DNA from: Betaproteobacteria bacterium RIFCSPLOWO2_12_FULL_62_58 | GTDB taxonomy: Bacteria > Pseudomonadota > Gammaproteobacteria > Burkholderiales > SG8-41 | Assembly: GCA_001772005.1 (NCBI GenBank) | Contig: MERI01000222.1 | Coordinates: 1 to 49,593 of the forward strand | Length of the DNA stretch: 49,593 nt | Reading direction: 5' to 3' | Shown here: piece after piece, positions 34,873 to 43,133 of the stretch | Layout: each line of letters starts with the position of its first letter | Position numbering within the stretch: the stretch's first letter is position 1 | Made by a program: the position numbers and the translations under genes | Notes under the pieces: model-generated | Databases searched by the model: none | Told to the model about the DNA's origin: nothing | The model's input: the letters and a program-made list of their open reading frames with translations, nothing else

Positions 34873-35247
34873 ATGTTTGAACAACAGGTATGCTTGATGA
34901 ATAGTGTAGTGCAGGGTTATCCATGGGTGCGCGCACTCGCCGTCACGACGAAGGTGCGCTCACGGGCCGCCCCCGAACTGCTAACGATCGCTGAGAGCGG
35001 ACTGCCTAGTTACGAGATGAGCCAATGGTTCGGGCTGCTCGCGCCGGCGCGTACGCCTGCCTCTATCATCGGCAGGCTGAATGCCGAAGTTGGCAAGGTT
35101 ATGACCATTCCAGATGTCCGCGAGCGTTTGGCAGCACAGGGGGCCGACGCAGTCGCTACCACGCCACGGGAATTCGCCTTCCATATCAACTCCGAGTTGG
35201 AAAAATGGGCGAAAGTAATCAAGGCATTGGGTGACCTCCCTCATTAA
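34873..35247 (+). pseudogene. C-terminal fragment of a Bug/TctC receptor
   Basis: After about 18 unrelated residues the frame continues VRALAVTTKVRSRAAPELLT, WFGLLAPARTPASIIGRLNA, RERLAAQGADAVATTPREFA and ends DLPH. This is the last third of the Bug receptor at 27180. Signal peptide and first lobe are absent. It is part of repeat R1 copy 2 and no function is expected. Confidence 0.85.
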
Positions 35248-35602
35248 CAGTTTGTTGAACTTTTTGCGCATTTTTTTGTGTGAAGTGCCGATTTGATGAA
35301 GCGGGTGGTTAGAGCGATGCGGGAATTCGAGAAAAAGCGCGGTTAGCCTTTGAGCTTGCGCCGCAGGATGCTGCGTGCAACAATGCATTCCCAAGTCGAG
35401 ATTGGGCGACGCGCATCGCTTTGCGCCCTGCTCTGACTTTTCCGATGGGCGCGATCGTGGACATTCTTGTTGCATTCAGGAAGGAGGCGGACCATGCGGG
35501 CAGGGACCATCACTCGGCGTAACATCCTGTGTGTATTAGGGGGCGCGTCGCTGGCCGGAATCTGGCCTCGTGCTTGGGCAGCGTCGGTTGCAGGGCCAAC
35601 CC
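34931..35602 (+). repeat. Long dispersed direct repeat R1, copy 2
   Basis: This block matches 27859-28522. Copy 2 keeps the start codon and ribosome site (AAGGAGG) of the binding protein and continues into the complete gene. At its left end the Bug gene is truncated at the codons for ALAVTTK, where similarity to copy 1 begins abruptly. The complete Bug gene therefore survives with copy 1 and the complete binding protein with copy 2. Confidence 0.88.
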
Positions 35603-36489
35603 TCATCAACATGGGATACCAGACCAACTTAGTAGGTCTGGTCGGCATGGTCGCAGAAGCAGAAAAGCTCTATGAGAAGGTCGGTGCCAATGTCAGAGTT
35701 CATCGCTTCAATTCCGGTCAGGCAGTAAGGGATGCAATGATCGCCAAGTCCATCGATATCGGAGCGGTGGGCTCGACGCCGTTCATCATCGGCGTGGCAA
35801 AAGGCGAACTGCTTGGGATCGGGGTCGTTGCCTATACCGGACGCATGTGCATGGTGGTGGCCCGCAAGGACAGCGGGATCAGGAGCGTGGCCGAACTCAA
35901 GGGCAAAAGGGTTGCGTCGCAGCTTGGCTCCCAGACCGATCACGCGTTCCAGAACAAGATTGCCCCCAAGTTCGGCCTCAAGAAAGGAGACTACACCGTC
36001 GCCAACATAAAATTCGAGAACCACGTTGCGGCAATGTCTGCTGGCTCGGTCGATGCCTTCGCGGGGGTGGATCCATTTACCGCCATCGCCGAGGACGAAG
36101 GGCTCGGTGTGGTGCTCGTCGATTACTCGCCATTTGACCTGCTGCCGTCGATCTTGGCGGTCAATCGTCGCGTTCTCGAACAACGACACGACGCCGTCAT
36201 CGCGTTTCTGAAAGGATGGCTCGCGGGGGTGAAAATCATCCAAGCAGAGCCACAGCGCGCTACCGCAATCGCCTTGAAGATTTACAAAGATCAAGGATAC
36301 AACGTGTCCGAGGCGGTCATCCGCAAGGCGGTGGAGCGAGCGGACGTGACCCCGAGTTTTGTGCCCGAAATGAAAGCCTATCTGACCGAACAATCGCAGA
36401 TACTGCTGCAGCAGGGACAGATCAAGGCCATGCCGGACTGGGATCAGGCCCTCGTGCGCGAACCGTTGCAAACGGCGATGAGGGGTTGA
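35494..36489 (+). CDS. ABC transporter solute-binding protein, NMT1/THI5-like (subfamily II)
   Basis: The ATG at 35494 follows AAGGAGGCGG. The protein of about 331 residues has a Tat-like signal (TITRRNILCVLGGASLAGIW, cleavage near RAWAAS). The NMT1-like fold follows (MGYQTNLVGLVGMVAEAEKL, GSTPFIIGVAKGELLG, VVARKDSGIRSVAELKGKRV, SAGSVDAFAGVDPFTAIAED). It is closest to the protein at 19044. No permease or ATPase is nearby. An M20-hydrolase remnant on the other strand follows 47 bp downstream, so it may once have stood next to such an enzyme. Confidence 0.88.
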   Translation: MRAGTITRRNILCVLGGASLAGIWPRAWAASVAGPTLINMGYQTNLVGLVGMVAEAEKLYEKVGANVRVHRFNSGQAVRDAMIAKSIDIGAVGSTPFIIGVAKGELLGIGVVAYTGRMCMVVARKDSGIRSVAELKGKRVASQLGSQTDHAFQNKIAPKFGLKKGDYTVANIKFENHVAAMSAGSVDAFAGVDPFTAIAEDEGLGVVLVDYSPFDLLPSILAVNRRVLEQRHDAVIAFLKGWLAGVKIIQAEPQRATAIALKIYKDQGYNVSEAVIRKAVERADVTPSFVPEMKAYLTEQSQILLQQGQIKAMPDWDQALVREPLQTAMRG

Positions 36490-36536
36490 TCGCTCCACTC
36501 CGCCGCTGAATGAAGGTCCGGCGGCAGACGCCTTGC

Positions 36537-36635
36537 TCAGTGATTCGCGAGATCGATCATCACCTCCGCCAGAACCCGCGCACCTGCCGCCAGGTTAGCG
36601 GATGTAGCGTCTTCACTGTGAACATGCTCTCTTGC
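36537..36635 (-). pseudogene. C-terminal remnant of an M20 N-carbamoyl hydrolase
   Basis: The minus strand reads VHSEDATSANLAAGARVLAE then VMIDLANH and a stop. It matches the end of the enzyme at 30195 (LSHSALEEAEPHDLAAGARV, LAEVV). Nothing recognisable of the enzyme precedes it, and the sequence up to 36816 holds no gene apart from the bicupin leader. A 36-bp piece (36575-36610) is also found at 28520-28555 in the mosaic region. It is the leftover of a second M20 gene. Confidence 0.7.
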
Positions 36636-36816
36636 AACACATCCGCTCCGCGCATCGCCCCTTTCCGCCTTTTCGTTCGCCTTTTGCTATAACGTCGACA
36701 AGTTCAAAAAAGCGATGAAAATCGAGAAAAATTCAACAGACTGCTAAAACTACTCCAAGCTCTATCATGGGCGTTGGAGTCTGTATCGAGATAACTAGCA
36801 AGCAAAGGACTATTTC

Positions 36817-37662
36817 ATGCCGTTCTATCGTTTCGAGGACTTCGAAAGCAATTTTCTCACGCCTCATCTTTCGAGCGGCAAGGCGCCCGTCATCGAAGGC
36901 AAGTACATGTATTTTGGCCTGGTGCACAAGAGCGCGGGCACCGGCTCGGAGCTGCATTACCATCCGAACGAACTGTTGATTTTCCCGGTGCGCGGAAAGA
37001 TCAACGCCATCGTCGGCAAAGACCGCCGTATTGTCCCTACCGGCACTTTTGTGCACGCCCCGGCCTACGCCCGGCATTCAATGAAGGCAACGGAGGACGG
37101 CGATTGCCAGTATCTGTACATCAAGGACAAGACGTGGACCGTGGTCGGCCTGGCGGAAGACGAAGCCGTTCCGGACAAAGCCATGACGGTGGCCGAGGTC
37201 AACAAAAAGTACAATGTCGGAGACCGTGACAAGCACCAGAAAGCCGAAGGCAAATCACAGGCCGTCATTGAAGGACTGCACGCGTGCTTTTACCCCATCA
37301 TCGATGCGCTCGACGCCCCGCAGTCGTCGGCGCGGCGCGTCAACTGGATCGAAGGCGAACGACTGGCGTTCGGCTTCTTCGAGATGCCGTCGGGACACCA
37401 CGAGCCGCAGATGAAAACCGATCATGAATTGTTCGTCTACGTTATGAGCGGCGAGTTGGAGGCTCAATCCGGGACGGCGGGCAAGTTGATCAAGGCCGGC
37501 GATATCATCCATGCCCCGCGCGGAGATACCTACCGGCTCCAGGTCAGATCGCCCTTCGCGCGCTACGTCATGGTGCGCTCGACATCCTATCTCGAGCACC
37601 GAATAGAATCGATGACGCCGGAGGAAGCGGAGCAGGCGCGGGTCAATGTGAAGGCAAACTGA
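36817..37662 (+). CDS. Bicupin
   Basis: The 281-residue protein has two cupin domains. The first (about 20-100) has ligands in GSELHYHPNELLIFPVRGK and HAPAYARHSMKA. The second (about 175-255) has PSGHHEPQMKTDHELFVYVM, SGELEAQSG and HAPRGDTYRLQV. Both keep histidine ligands in the first motif, and the second domain lacks the His of motif 2. The N-terminal segment GLVHKSAGTGSELHYHP resembles the single-domain cupins of the window, suggesting a common origin. No signal peptide. The reaction is unknown; bicupins include oxalate decarboxylases, gentisate-type dioxygenases and isomerases. It stands alone before a broken Bug gene. Confidence 0.85.
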   Translation: MPFYRFEDFESNFLTPHLSSGKAPVIEGKYMYFGLVHKSAGTGSELHYHPNELLIFPVRGKINAIVGKDRRIVPTGTFVHAPAYARHSMKATEDGDCQYLYIKDKTWTVVGLAEDEAVPDKAMTVAEVNKKYNVGDRDKHQKAEGKSQAVIEGLHACFYPIIDALDAPQSSARRVNWIEGERLAFGFFEMPSGHHEPQMKTDHELFVYVMSGELEAQSGTAGKLIKAGDIIHAPRGDTYRLQVRSPFARYVMVRSTSYLEHRIESMTPEEAEQARVNVKAN

Positions 37663-37726
37663 CGCCGCAAGAGCGGGTAGATAACGCGGACGAAAATTGC
37701 CGTGCCGGGTATTGGAGGGGATTGCC

Positions 37727-38385
37727 ATGACGAGCAAGTTGCTGTGTGTTGTCGCCGGGCTCGCGGGCGCCCCGCGTTCGGCGTTCTGTCACCTGATGAC
37801 GCGGGTGCGCAGGGTTGGAATCCCCAGCGCAACGTCGAGGTCATCGTGCCAGCGACCGCCGGCGGATCGCTCGACACGACAGGGCGTACGGTCACTCGCA
37901 TCTGGGGAGACCTGAAGTTGTTGGCGGTATCGAGCACGATAGCGAATCGCGCCGGTGGCGGGCACGCGGTGGCCGACAGCTATCTCAATCACCGGGCCGG
38001 TGATCTGCACTATCTGTGTATTACTTCTTCCACGTTGCTGGCGAACCATATCAATGGCCATATCCCGCTGACCTATACCGACTTTACCCCGCTTGCGGTA
38101 CTGCTCACGGAATACATCGCGTTCGCGGTGCGCGCGGATTCGCCGATCAAATCCGGCAAAGATCTGATCGAGACATTGCGCAGAGTTCCGGAGTCCCTGA
38201 GCCTGGCGCTGAGCAGCGCCGCTGGCGGCACGCATCATATTTCCTTCGGCCTTCCGCTGCAATCGGGAGGGGTCAATACCGGCAAACTCAATTCGTTGCG
38301 TTCAGTTCCTCAGCCGAGGCAGTAACGGCGCTGCTGGGGGGACACGAATTTTGCCGTGTTGGTGGCATCATGGTGATGCCTACCT
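37727..38385 (+). pseudogene. Broken Bug/TctC receptor gene (two frameshifts, C-terminus lost)
   Basis: The ATG at 37727 after GGAGGGG starts a signal (MTSKLLCVVAGLAG). The frame is then lost before 37800. The next frame continues WNPQRNVEVIVPATAGGSLD, IANRAGGGHAVADSYLN, YTDFTPLAVLLTEYIAFAVR and AAGGTHHISFG. A second shift near 38280 leads to QFVAFSSSAEAVTALLGGHE, after which the last third is missing. An IS3-like leader follows directly, so insertion and deletion probably ended the gene. Confidence 0.8.
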
Positions 38386-38412
38386 GAGTAGTTACCCTTT
38401 TTCGGAGGACTC

Positions 38413-39468
38413 ATGGTAGAAAAGAAGCACACAGTTGAACAGATTATCAACAAGTCACGGGAAGCGGGAATCGATCTTGGCAGGCGGCGCATGTTGTGGC
38501 GAATGCGGTCGTTGCTAATGCTGCTCCTGGTCGTGGTTCCGCACCTCGGACGTGCCCAGATATCCCCTAGCGCCTATCCATCCAAGCCGATCAGGTTGAT
38601 TGTCGCGCAGGCTGCGGGCAGCACCACCGACATTATCTCCCGCATCGTCGGCCAGAAGCTCACTGAGAGTTGGGGTCAGCAGATGGTAGTCGATGTCCGC
38701 GCTGGAGCCGGGGGGTCTATCGGCACCCAGGCTGCAGCGCGCGCAATGCCTGATGGCTACACGCTATTGCTCGCCAATATTTCTACCCACGGGATCAACC
38801 CTGCCCTTTACGCAAAGCTTCCCTACGATCCCGTCAACGATTTCGCGCCGGTGTCGATGGTCGCGGTGACGCCTTTCGCTCTTGTCGTGCACCCGTCGGT
38901 TCCGGTGCGTTCGGTCAAGCAGCTCATCGCGCTGGCCAAGGCAAAACCCACCGAGCTCAACTATGCTTCGGCTGGCAAAGGCAGTTCGCAACACCTTGCC
39001 ATGGAGTTGCTGAAATCACTTGCGGGGATCAATATGGTCCATATCGCTTACAAAGGTGGTTCGCCGGCAGTGCTCTCGGTGATTTCGGGTGAGACTGCGG
39101 TGATGATGCCGACGCTCTCGCTTGCCATGCCGCACGTGAAGGATCGTAAGCTAAACGCGCTTGCCGTCACAAGTGCGCAGAGAGTCCAGGCGTCACCCGA
39201 GCTGCCCACCGTTGGTGAGACCATACCCGCCTACGAAATAACCGCATGGTTCGCCATGGTCGCACCAGTCGCTACGCCGAGAGAACTCATCGTCCGGCTT
39301 AGTGCTGATCTGGCTAGGATTCTTGCGTTAGACGAAGTCAGGGAAAAGCTTGCACTCCTGGGAGTGGATGCGGCGTCAAGCAGTCCTGAGCAGCTCGGGG
39401 CACACATCAGATCGGAGATCGCCAAGTGGATCAAGGTGGCGCGCGCAGCCGGTATTCATGCCGAATGA
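38413..39468 (+). CDS. Tripartite tricarboxylate transporter receptor (Bug/TctC family) with an IS3 orfA-derived N-terminus
   Basis: Residues 45-351 form a full Bug receptor: signal-like LLMLLLVVVPHLGRAQ, YPSKPIRLIVAQAAGSTTDI, VVDVRAGAGGSIGTQAAARA, PTELNYASAGKGSSQHLAME, MVHIAYKGGSPAVLSVISGE. The first 24 residues (MVEKKHTVEQIINKSREAGI, DLG) instead look like the start of an IS3-family OrfA, and the ribosome site GGAGGACTC before the ATG is that of the IS leader. The true receptor may start at Met27 or Met31 (38491 or 38503). If translation starts at 38413, the long cytoplasmic extension could disturb export. Confidence 0.87.
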   Translation: MVEKKHTVEQIINKSREAGIDLGRRRMLWRMRSLLMLLLVVVPHLGRAQISPSAYPSKPIRLIVAQAAGSTTDIISRIVGQKLTESWGQQMVVDVRAGAGGSIGTQAAARAMPDGYTLLLANISTHGINPALYAKLPYDPVNDFAPVSMVAVTPFALVVHPSVPVRSVKQLIALAKAKPTELNYASAGKGSSQHLAMELLKSLAGINMVHIAYKGGSPAVLSVISGETAVMMPTLSLAMPHVKDRKLNALAVTSAQRVQASPELPTVGETIPAYEITAWFAMVAPVATPRELIVRLSADLARILALDEVREKLALLGVDAASSSPEQLGAHIRSEIAKWIKVARAAGIHAE

Positions 39469-39486
39469 AAACCAGCGAAGAGCCGC

Positions 39487-39891
39487 TCAGCCCGCGAGCT
39501 TGAACTGCGGCAGTGTGATTTCCTCGCTCGCCTTTTCGAACACGACCTGCACGCCGGCACCACATTTGACCTTCATGATGTCGGATTCGACGATGTTGGC
39601 CAGCATGCGCACGCCTTCGTCAAGGTCGATTGCGGCCACGGCGTATGGTGTCTTGTCCTTCATATACTCGTTCGCCGGGCGGTGGTTAATGGTGAAGGCG
39701 TAGACCGTGCCATTGCCCGAGGCCTCGACCCAGGTCATCGACTCGTTCAGGCAACCCATGCAATAGGTGCGCGGATAGAATTGCAGCGAGCCGCATGCCG
39801 TGCATTTCTGAATCATCAGCTTACCAGCCTTCGCGCCCTCCCAATAAGGCTTGGTGTCTTCGGTAGGCATCGGTAGTGGACGGTTGCTCAT
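39487..39891 (-). CDS. DUF35 (zinc ribbon plus OB-fold) protein, partner of thiolase-like enzymes
   Basis: The 134-residue protein has a four-cysteine zinc ribbon (CTACGSLQFYPRTYCMGC, residues about 30-47) and an OB-fold (GNGTVYAFTINHRPA, TPYAVAAIDLDEG, GVQVVFEKA). DUF35 proteins bind acyl-CoA and form complexes with SCP2-type thiolases or aldolases. The gene starts one base after the stop of the thiolase-like gene, so the two are translated together. Confidence 0.9.
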   Translation of the reverse strand: MSNRPLPMPTEDTKPYWEGAKAGKLMIQKCTACGSLQFYPRTYCMGCLNESMTWVEASGNGTVYAFTINHRPANEYMKDKTPYAVAAIDLDEGVRMLANIVESDIMKVKCGAGVQVVFEKASEEITLPQFKLAG

Positions 39892-39892
39892 T

Positions 39893-41047
39893 TCAATCCC
39901 TCCCCAGTATCAAAGTCGTATGCGCAGAAAAAACGAGCGAGGCTGCCTGACAGAGCGCGAGCTTCGCATCCTTCACTTGTCGTTCGCCGCATTCGCCACA
40001 TAGCTGACGCACCGCCTCGATAATCAGGAATATGCCAAACATGCCCGGATGGCCGTAAGACAGCCCACCGCCCGAGGTGTTCAGCGGGAAACTCCCGCCT
40101 GGCGCAATCCGGCCACCCGTCACGAACTGACCGCCCTCGCCACGCTTGCAGAAACCAAGTTCCTCAAGCGCCTGGATCACGCCAATGGTGAAGTGATCGT
40201 AAATTTGCACCACATCAAGGTCCTTCTGCGTGACGCTGGCCATTTGCATCGCACGTTGCGCCGTTGCGGCAAGCCCGGTATCGAGCCAGTCCTTTACGTC
40301 GAACGGCGTAAAGTGATGCGACTGGTTCTCGGCCGCACCGAGTATATAAACCGGCTTCTTCCGAAGCAACTTTGCGCGAGCGACTGAGGTGACGATGACC
40401 GCGCCACCGCCGTCCGTTACCAGGCAGCAATCGCGGACATGAAGCGGCTCTGCGATTATCTGCGACGATAATACTTCCTCAACAGTAAGCGGTTCCCGGC
40501 GATAAGCCTTGGGATTGAGCTGCGCCCATTTACGTGCCGCCACCGCCACTTCCGCCATCTGCTCGCTGGTCGTTCCGTACTGGTACATGTGGCGTCGCGC
40601 CGCCATCGCATAGTAGCCGAGCGGCGTCATCTGGCCGTAGGGCGTCACAAACTGGCTGCGTGGCGATCGTGGATCTTCTGGGACCCCACCGAGCTTGCGA
40701 CTCGCATCTGAAGCTTGCGTACTGCCGTAGGTAATCAACGCCACATTGCACAATCCCGCCTCAATCGCCGCTATGGCGTGCACCACGTGCGAAGGATTCG
40801 ACAATCCACCTGCGGCGGTGCTGTCCGTATAAGTGGCTTTGATGCCAAGATACTCGGTAATCATGAGGCTCGGAAACACGCCGTCGGTATGGGCAAACAC
40901 TCCGTCGATATCCTTGAACGTCAGCCCTGCTTCCATCACCGCACGCCGCGCCGCCTGTGCCTGCAACTGGACCGCGGTTTTCCCTGGCGTCTTACCAAGG
41001 TCCGACTCGGCCACCGCCACGATTGCTGCTCTAGGTTTGCCAACCAT
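39893..41047 (-). CDS. SCP2/thiolase-like protein lacking the nucleophilic cysteine
   Basis: The 384-residue protein follows the SCPx/thiolase fold: KTAVQLQAQAARRAVMEAGL, HAIAAIEAGLCNVALITYGS, YGQMTPLGYYAMAARRHMYQ, PLNTSGGGLSYGHPGMFG. The segment that carries the acyl-accepting cysteine in thiolases reads DSTAAGGLSNPSHVVHA, with no Cys. The later motif reads QIYDHFT (Tyr283), and Tyr331 stands before GHP. Two tyrosines at such spacing are typical of Ltp2-like retro-aldolases that work with a DUF35 partner in steroid side-chain cleavage. A C-C lyase on a beta-hydroxyacyl-CoA is therefore at least as likely as thiolysis. Confidence 0.85.
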   Translation of the reverse strand: MVGKPRAAIVAVAESDLGKTPGKTAVQLQAQAARRAVMEAGLTFKDIDGVFAHTDGVFPSLMITEYLGIKATYTDSTAAGGLSNPSHVVHAIAAIEAGLCNVALITYGSTQASDASRKLGGVPEDPRSPRSQFVTPYGQMTPLGYYAMAARRHMYQYGTTSEQMAEVAVAARKWAQLNPKAYRREPLTVEEVLSSQIIAEPLHVRDCCLVTDGGGAVIVTSVARAKLLRKKPVYILGAAENQSHHFTPFDVKDWLDTGLAATAQRAMQMASVTQKDLDVVQIYDHFTIGVIQALEELGFCKRGEGGQFVTGGRIAPGGSFPLNTSGGGLSYGHPGMFGIFLIIEAVRQLCGECGERQVKDAKLALCQAASLVFSAHTTLILGRD

Positions 41048-41063
41048 ATCAGTATTTCCTTAG

Positions 41064-41816
41064 TTAATGTCCGTAGATTCCCAAGCTTTTCCCACCGCAA
41101 ATATGGAGCACCTGGCCTGTCATGTACCACGCTTCATCCGATGCGAAGAAATGCGCCGCGTAAGCGATCTCGGCGGGTGTGCCGAAGCGTGACGTTGGTT
41201 GTGCCTTTGCAAGCCGCTCCTGCACATCGGGCCGCAGGCTCCGGATAAGCGGTGTGTCAATTACCCCGGGCGCAATGCAGTTCGACGTGATATTGAACTT
41301 GCCTAGCTCGAGCGCCATAGTGCGCGTGAGACTGACGATTCCGCCTTTGGCTGCTGAGTAGTTCGCCTGCCCGGCGTTGCCGAGCCATGCGCGCGAAGAG
41401 ATATTGATGATGCGTCCGTATTGCGCCGCCATCATATTCGACACCACTGCTTGTGAGCAGAGGAAGTAACTCTTGAGATTCACGTTTAGCACGACGTCCC
41501 AGTCTGCTTCTGGCATTTTGGCAAGATAGTTATCGCGCAGGATGCCGACGTTGTTGACCAGGATGTCGATTTTCCCAAAGCTCGACATGGTCTCTTCGAC
41601 CATTGCCTGCACGTCAGCCTTGTTGGTGCAATTGCAGGTAACTGCGATCGCCGATTCGCCGGCGGCATTGATTTCGCCCGCGGTCTTATCCGCCGCCTCA
41701 CGGTTCATGTCGACCACCACGCCTTTCGCGCCGTGCGCAGTAAGCCGCTTCATGATCTCCTTACCAATGCCGCTGCCCGACCCGGTGACGATAACTACTC
41801 TGTCCTTGACGTTCAT
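41064..41816 (-). CDS. Short-chain dehydrogenase/reductase (FabG-like 3-hydroxyacyl-CoA dehydrogenase type)
   Basis: The 250-residue SDR is complete: cofactor loop VTGSGSGIGKEIM, VVVDMNREAADK, NNVG, catalytic Ser in INISSRAWLGNAGQ and YSAAKGG (Tyr and Lys), ending GQVLHICGGKSLGIYGH. It probably oxidises a 3-hydroxyacyl-CoA or related alcohol. It lies 16 bp before the thiolase-like gene in the same CoA-dependent series and its C-terminal motif resembles that of the SDR at 45277. Confidence 0.9.
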   Translation of the reverse strand: MNVKDRVVIVTGSGSGIGKEIMKRLTAHGAKGVVVDMNREAADKTAGEINAAGESAIAVTCNCTNKADVQAMVEETMSSFGKIDILVNNVGILRDNYLAKMPEADWDVVLNVNLKSYFLCSQAVVSNMMAAQYGRIINISSRAWLGNAGQANYSAAKGGIVSLTRTMALELGKFNITSNCIAPGVIDTPLIRSLRPDVQERLAKAQPTSRFGTPAEIAYAAHFFASDEAWYMTGQVLHICGGKSLGIYGH

Positions 41817-41900
41817 ATCACTTCCTTTTCTAGTGCGATTGGGCTAGTCGAACGATTCCCCGACTGCAGAACGTCGGTTTTCCGGTCTGCACAACGGGAT

Positions 41901-43040
41901 TCATGCAACGTCCAGCAAGCTGCGCGCAATAATTATACGTTGAATCTCTGAAGTACCTTCGTAAATTCTGGTAATGCGCGCGTCACGATAAAAGCGTTCG
42001 ATTTGCGCTTCGCACATATAACCTATTCCGCCGTGAATTTGTACGGCGTTGTCGGCAGTCTTGTTAAGCGCTTCCGTAGTGAACAGTTTCGCCATTGCTA
42101 CTTCCTTGGTTGCACGCTCGCCACGCTTGAGCATCTCAGCAGCGCGGTAAACCAGTAAGCGCGAAGCATCAAGCCAGAGCGCCATGTCGGCAAGCATCCA
42201 TTGGATCGCCTGGTACTCCGCAATCGCTTTCCCACCCTGCTCCCTGAGCTTCGCATACCCCACGGACAGCTCCATAATGCGCTCCATCATGCCGAGACAG
42301 CGCGCTGCCAGGGTGACGCGGCCACGGGTGAGAGCCTGCAGTGCCTGCATATAACCACGACCCTCTTCGCCCAGAAGGTTTTGCTCCGGCACTTCGCACT
42401 CAGTGAGGCTCACTGTTGCGGTATGTGCGCCGTGCATGCCCATCTTTTTTTCATTCGGACCGACCTTGAGTCCAGGGAAATCGCGCTCGACGATGAATGC
42501 GGAAATGCCGCGGTTACCTTTGGTTTTGTCGGTGACGGCCATCACGGTGAAAACCTGCGCCTCCGGGGAATTCGTGATGTAGATCTTCTCGCCGTTCAAA
42601 ATCCACTGATCGCCCTTCTTGACTGCGCTGGTGCGCATGCGGCTCGGATCCGATCCGGCTTGCGCTTCGGTCAGACAGAAACACGCAACCCACTGGCCTG
42701 TGGCCATACGAGGCAAATACTTGCTGCGCTGAGCATCAGTGCCCAGCTCCACAATTCCGCTGCAGCTGATGCCGGTGTGATTCCCTATTAACGTGGCGAA
42801 ACCATAGTTACTGCGGCCGAATTCTTCCTCCAGCGCGCATTTTCCGAGCAGATCGAGATCTACGCCACCGTATTGCTCCGGGATCGTCAGGCCGAATAGG
42901 CCCAGCTCGCGTGCCATTTGCACAAGTTCCTGCGGAATACGGTCCTCATCGTCGATTTGCCGCGACCTCGGTTCGACCTCGTTTTCGAGAAATCTGCGCA
43001 CTTCCTGACGCAATGCTTGCACTTCGGGTGATAGCTCCAT
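41901..43040 (-). CDS. Acyl-CoA dehydrogenase
   Basis: The ATG at 43040 (MELSPEVQALRQEVRRFLEN) follows GAGGTG and gives a standard 379-residue enzyme; the frame is open to 43115 but the extra residues do not fit. Family motifs are FGLTIPEQYGGVDLDLLGKC, CFCLTEAQAGSDPSRMRT, WILNGEKIYITNS, VQIHGGIGYMCEAQIERFYR and catalytic Glu in IYEGTSEIQRIIIARSLL. It is an FAD enzyme that introduces a 2,3-double bond into an acyl-CoA. The chain or branch specificity is not visible. Confidence 0.93.
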   Translation of the reverse strand: MELSPEVQALRQEVRRFLENEVEPRSRQIDDEDRIPQELVQMARELGLFGLTIPEQYGGVDLDLLGKCALEEEFGRSNYGFATLIGNHTGISCSGIVELGTDAQRSKYLPRMATGQWVACFCLTEAQAGSDPSRMRTSAVKKGDQWILNGEKIYITNSPEAQVFTVMAVTDKTKGNRGISAFIVERDFPGLKVGPNEKKMGMHGAHTATVSLTECEVPEQNLLGEEGRGYMQALQALTRGRVTLAARCLGMMERIMELSVGYAKLREQGGKAIAEYQAIQWMLADMALWLDASRLLVYRAAEMLKRGERATKEVAMAKLFTTEALNKTADNAVQIHGGIGYMCEAQIERFYRDARITRIYEGTSEIQRIIIARSLLDVA

Positions 43041-43133
43041 AATCACCTCACAACTGGAAAGATTTAGCCACTGCAACTCCTGGTTGCCCGCTACGAAGAA
43101 CCCTGAATTGACCACTCCAAGCTTCGGCGTTCT

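Noticed and set aside
35629-36498. Minus-strand frame of 289 codons over the 35494 binding protein
   Set aside because: The plus-strand protein has signal peptide, ribosome site and family motifs; the antisense frame has none.
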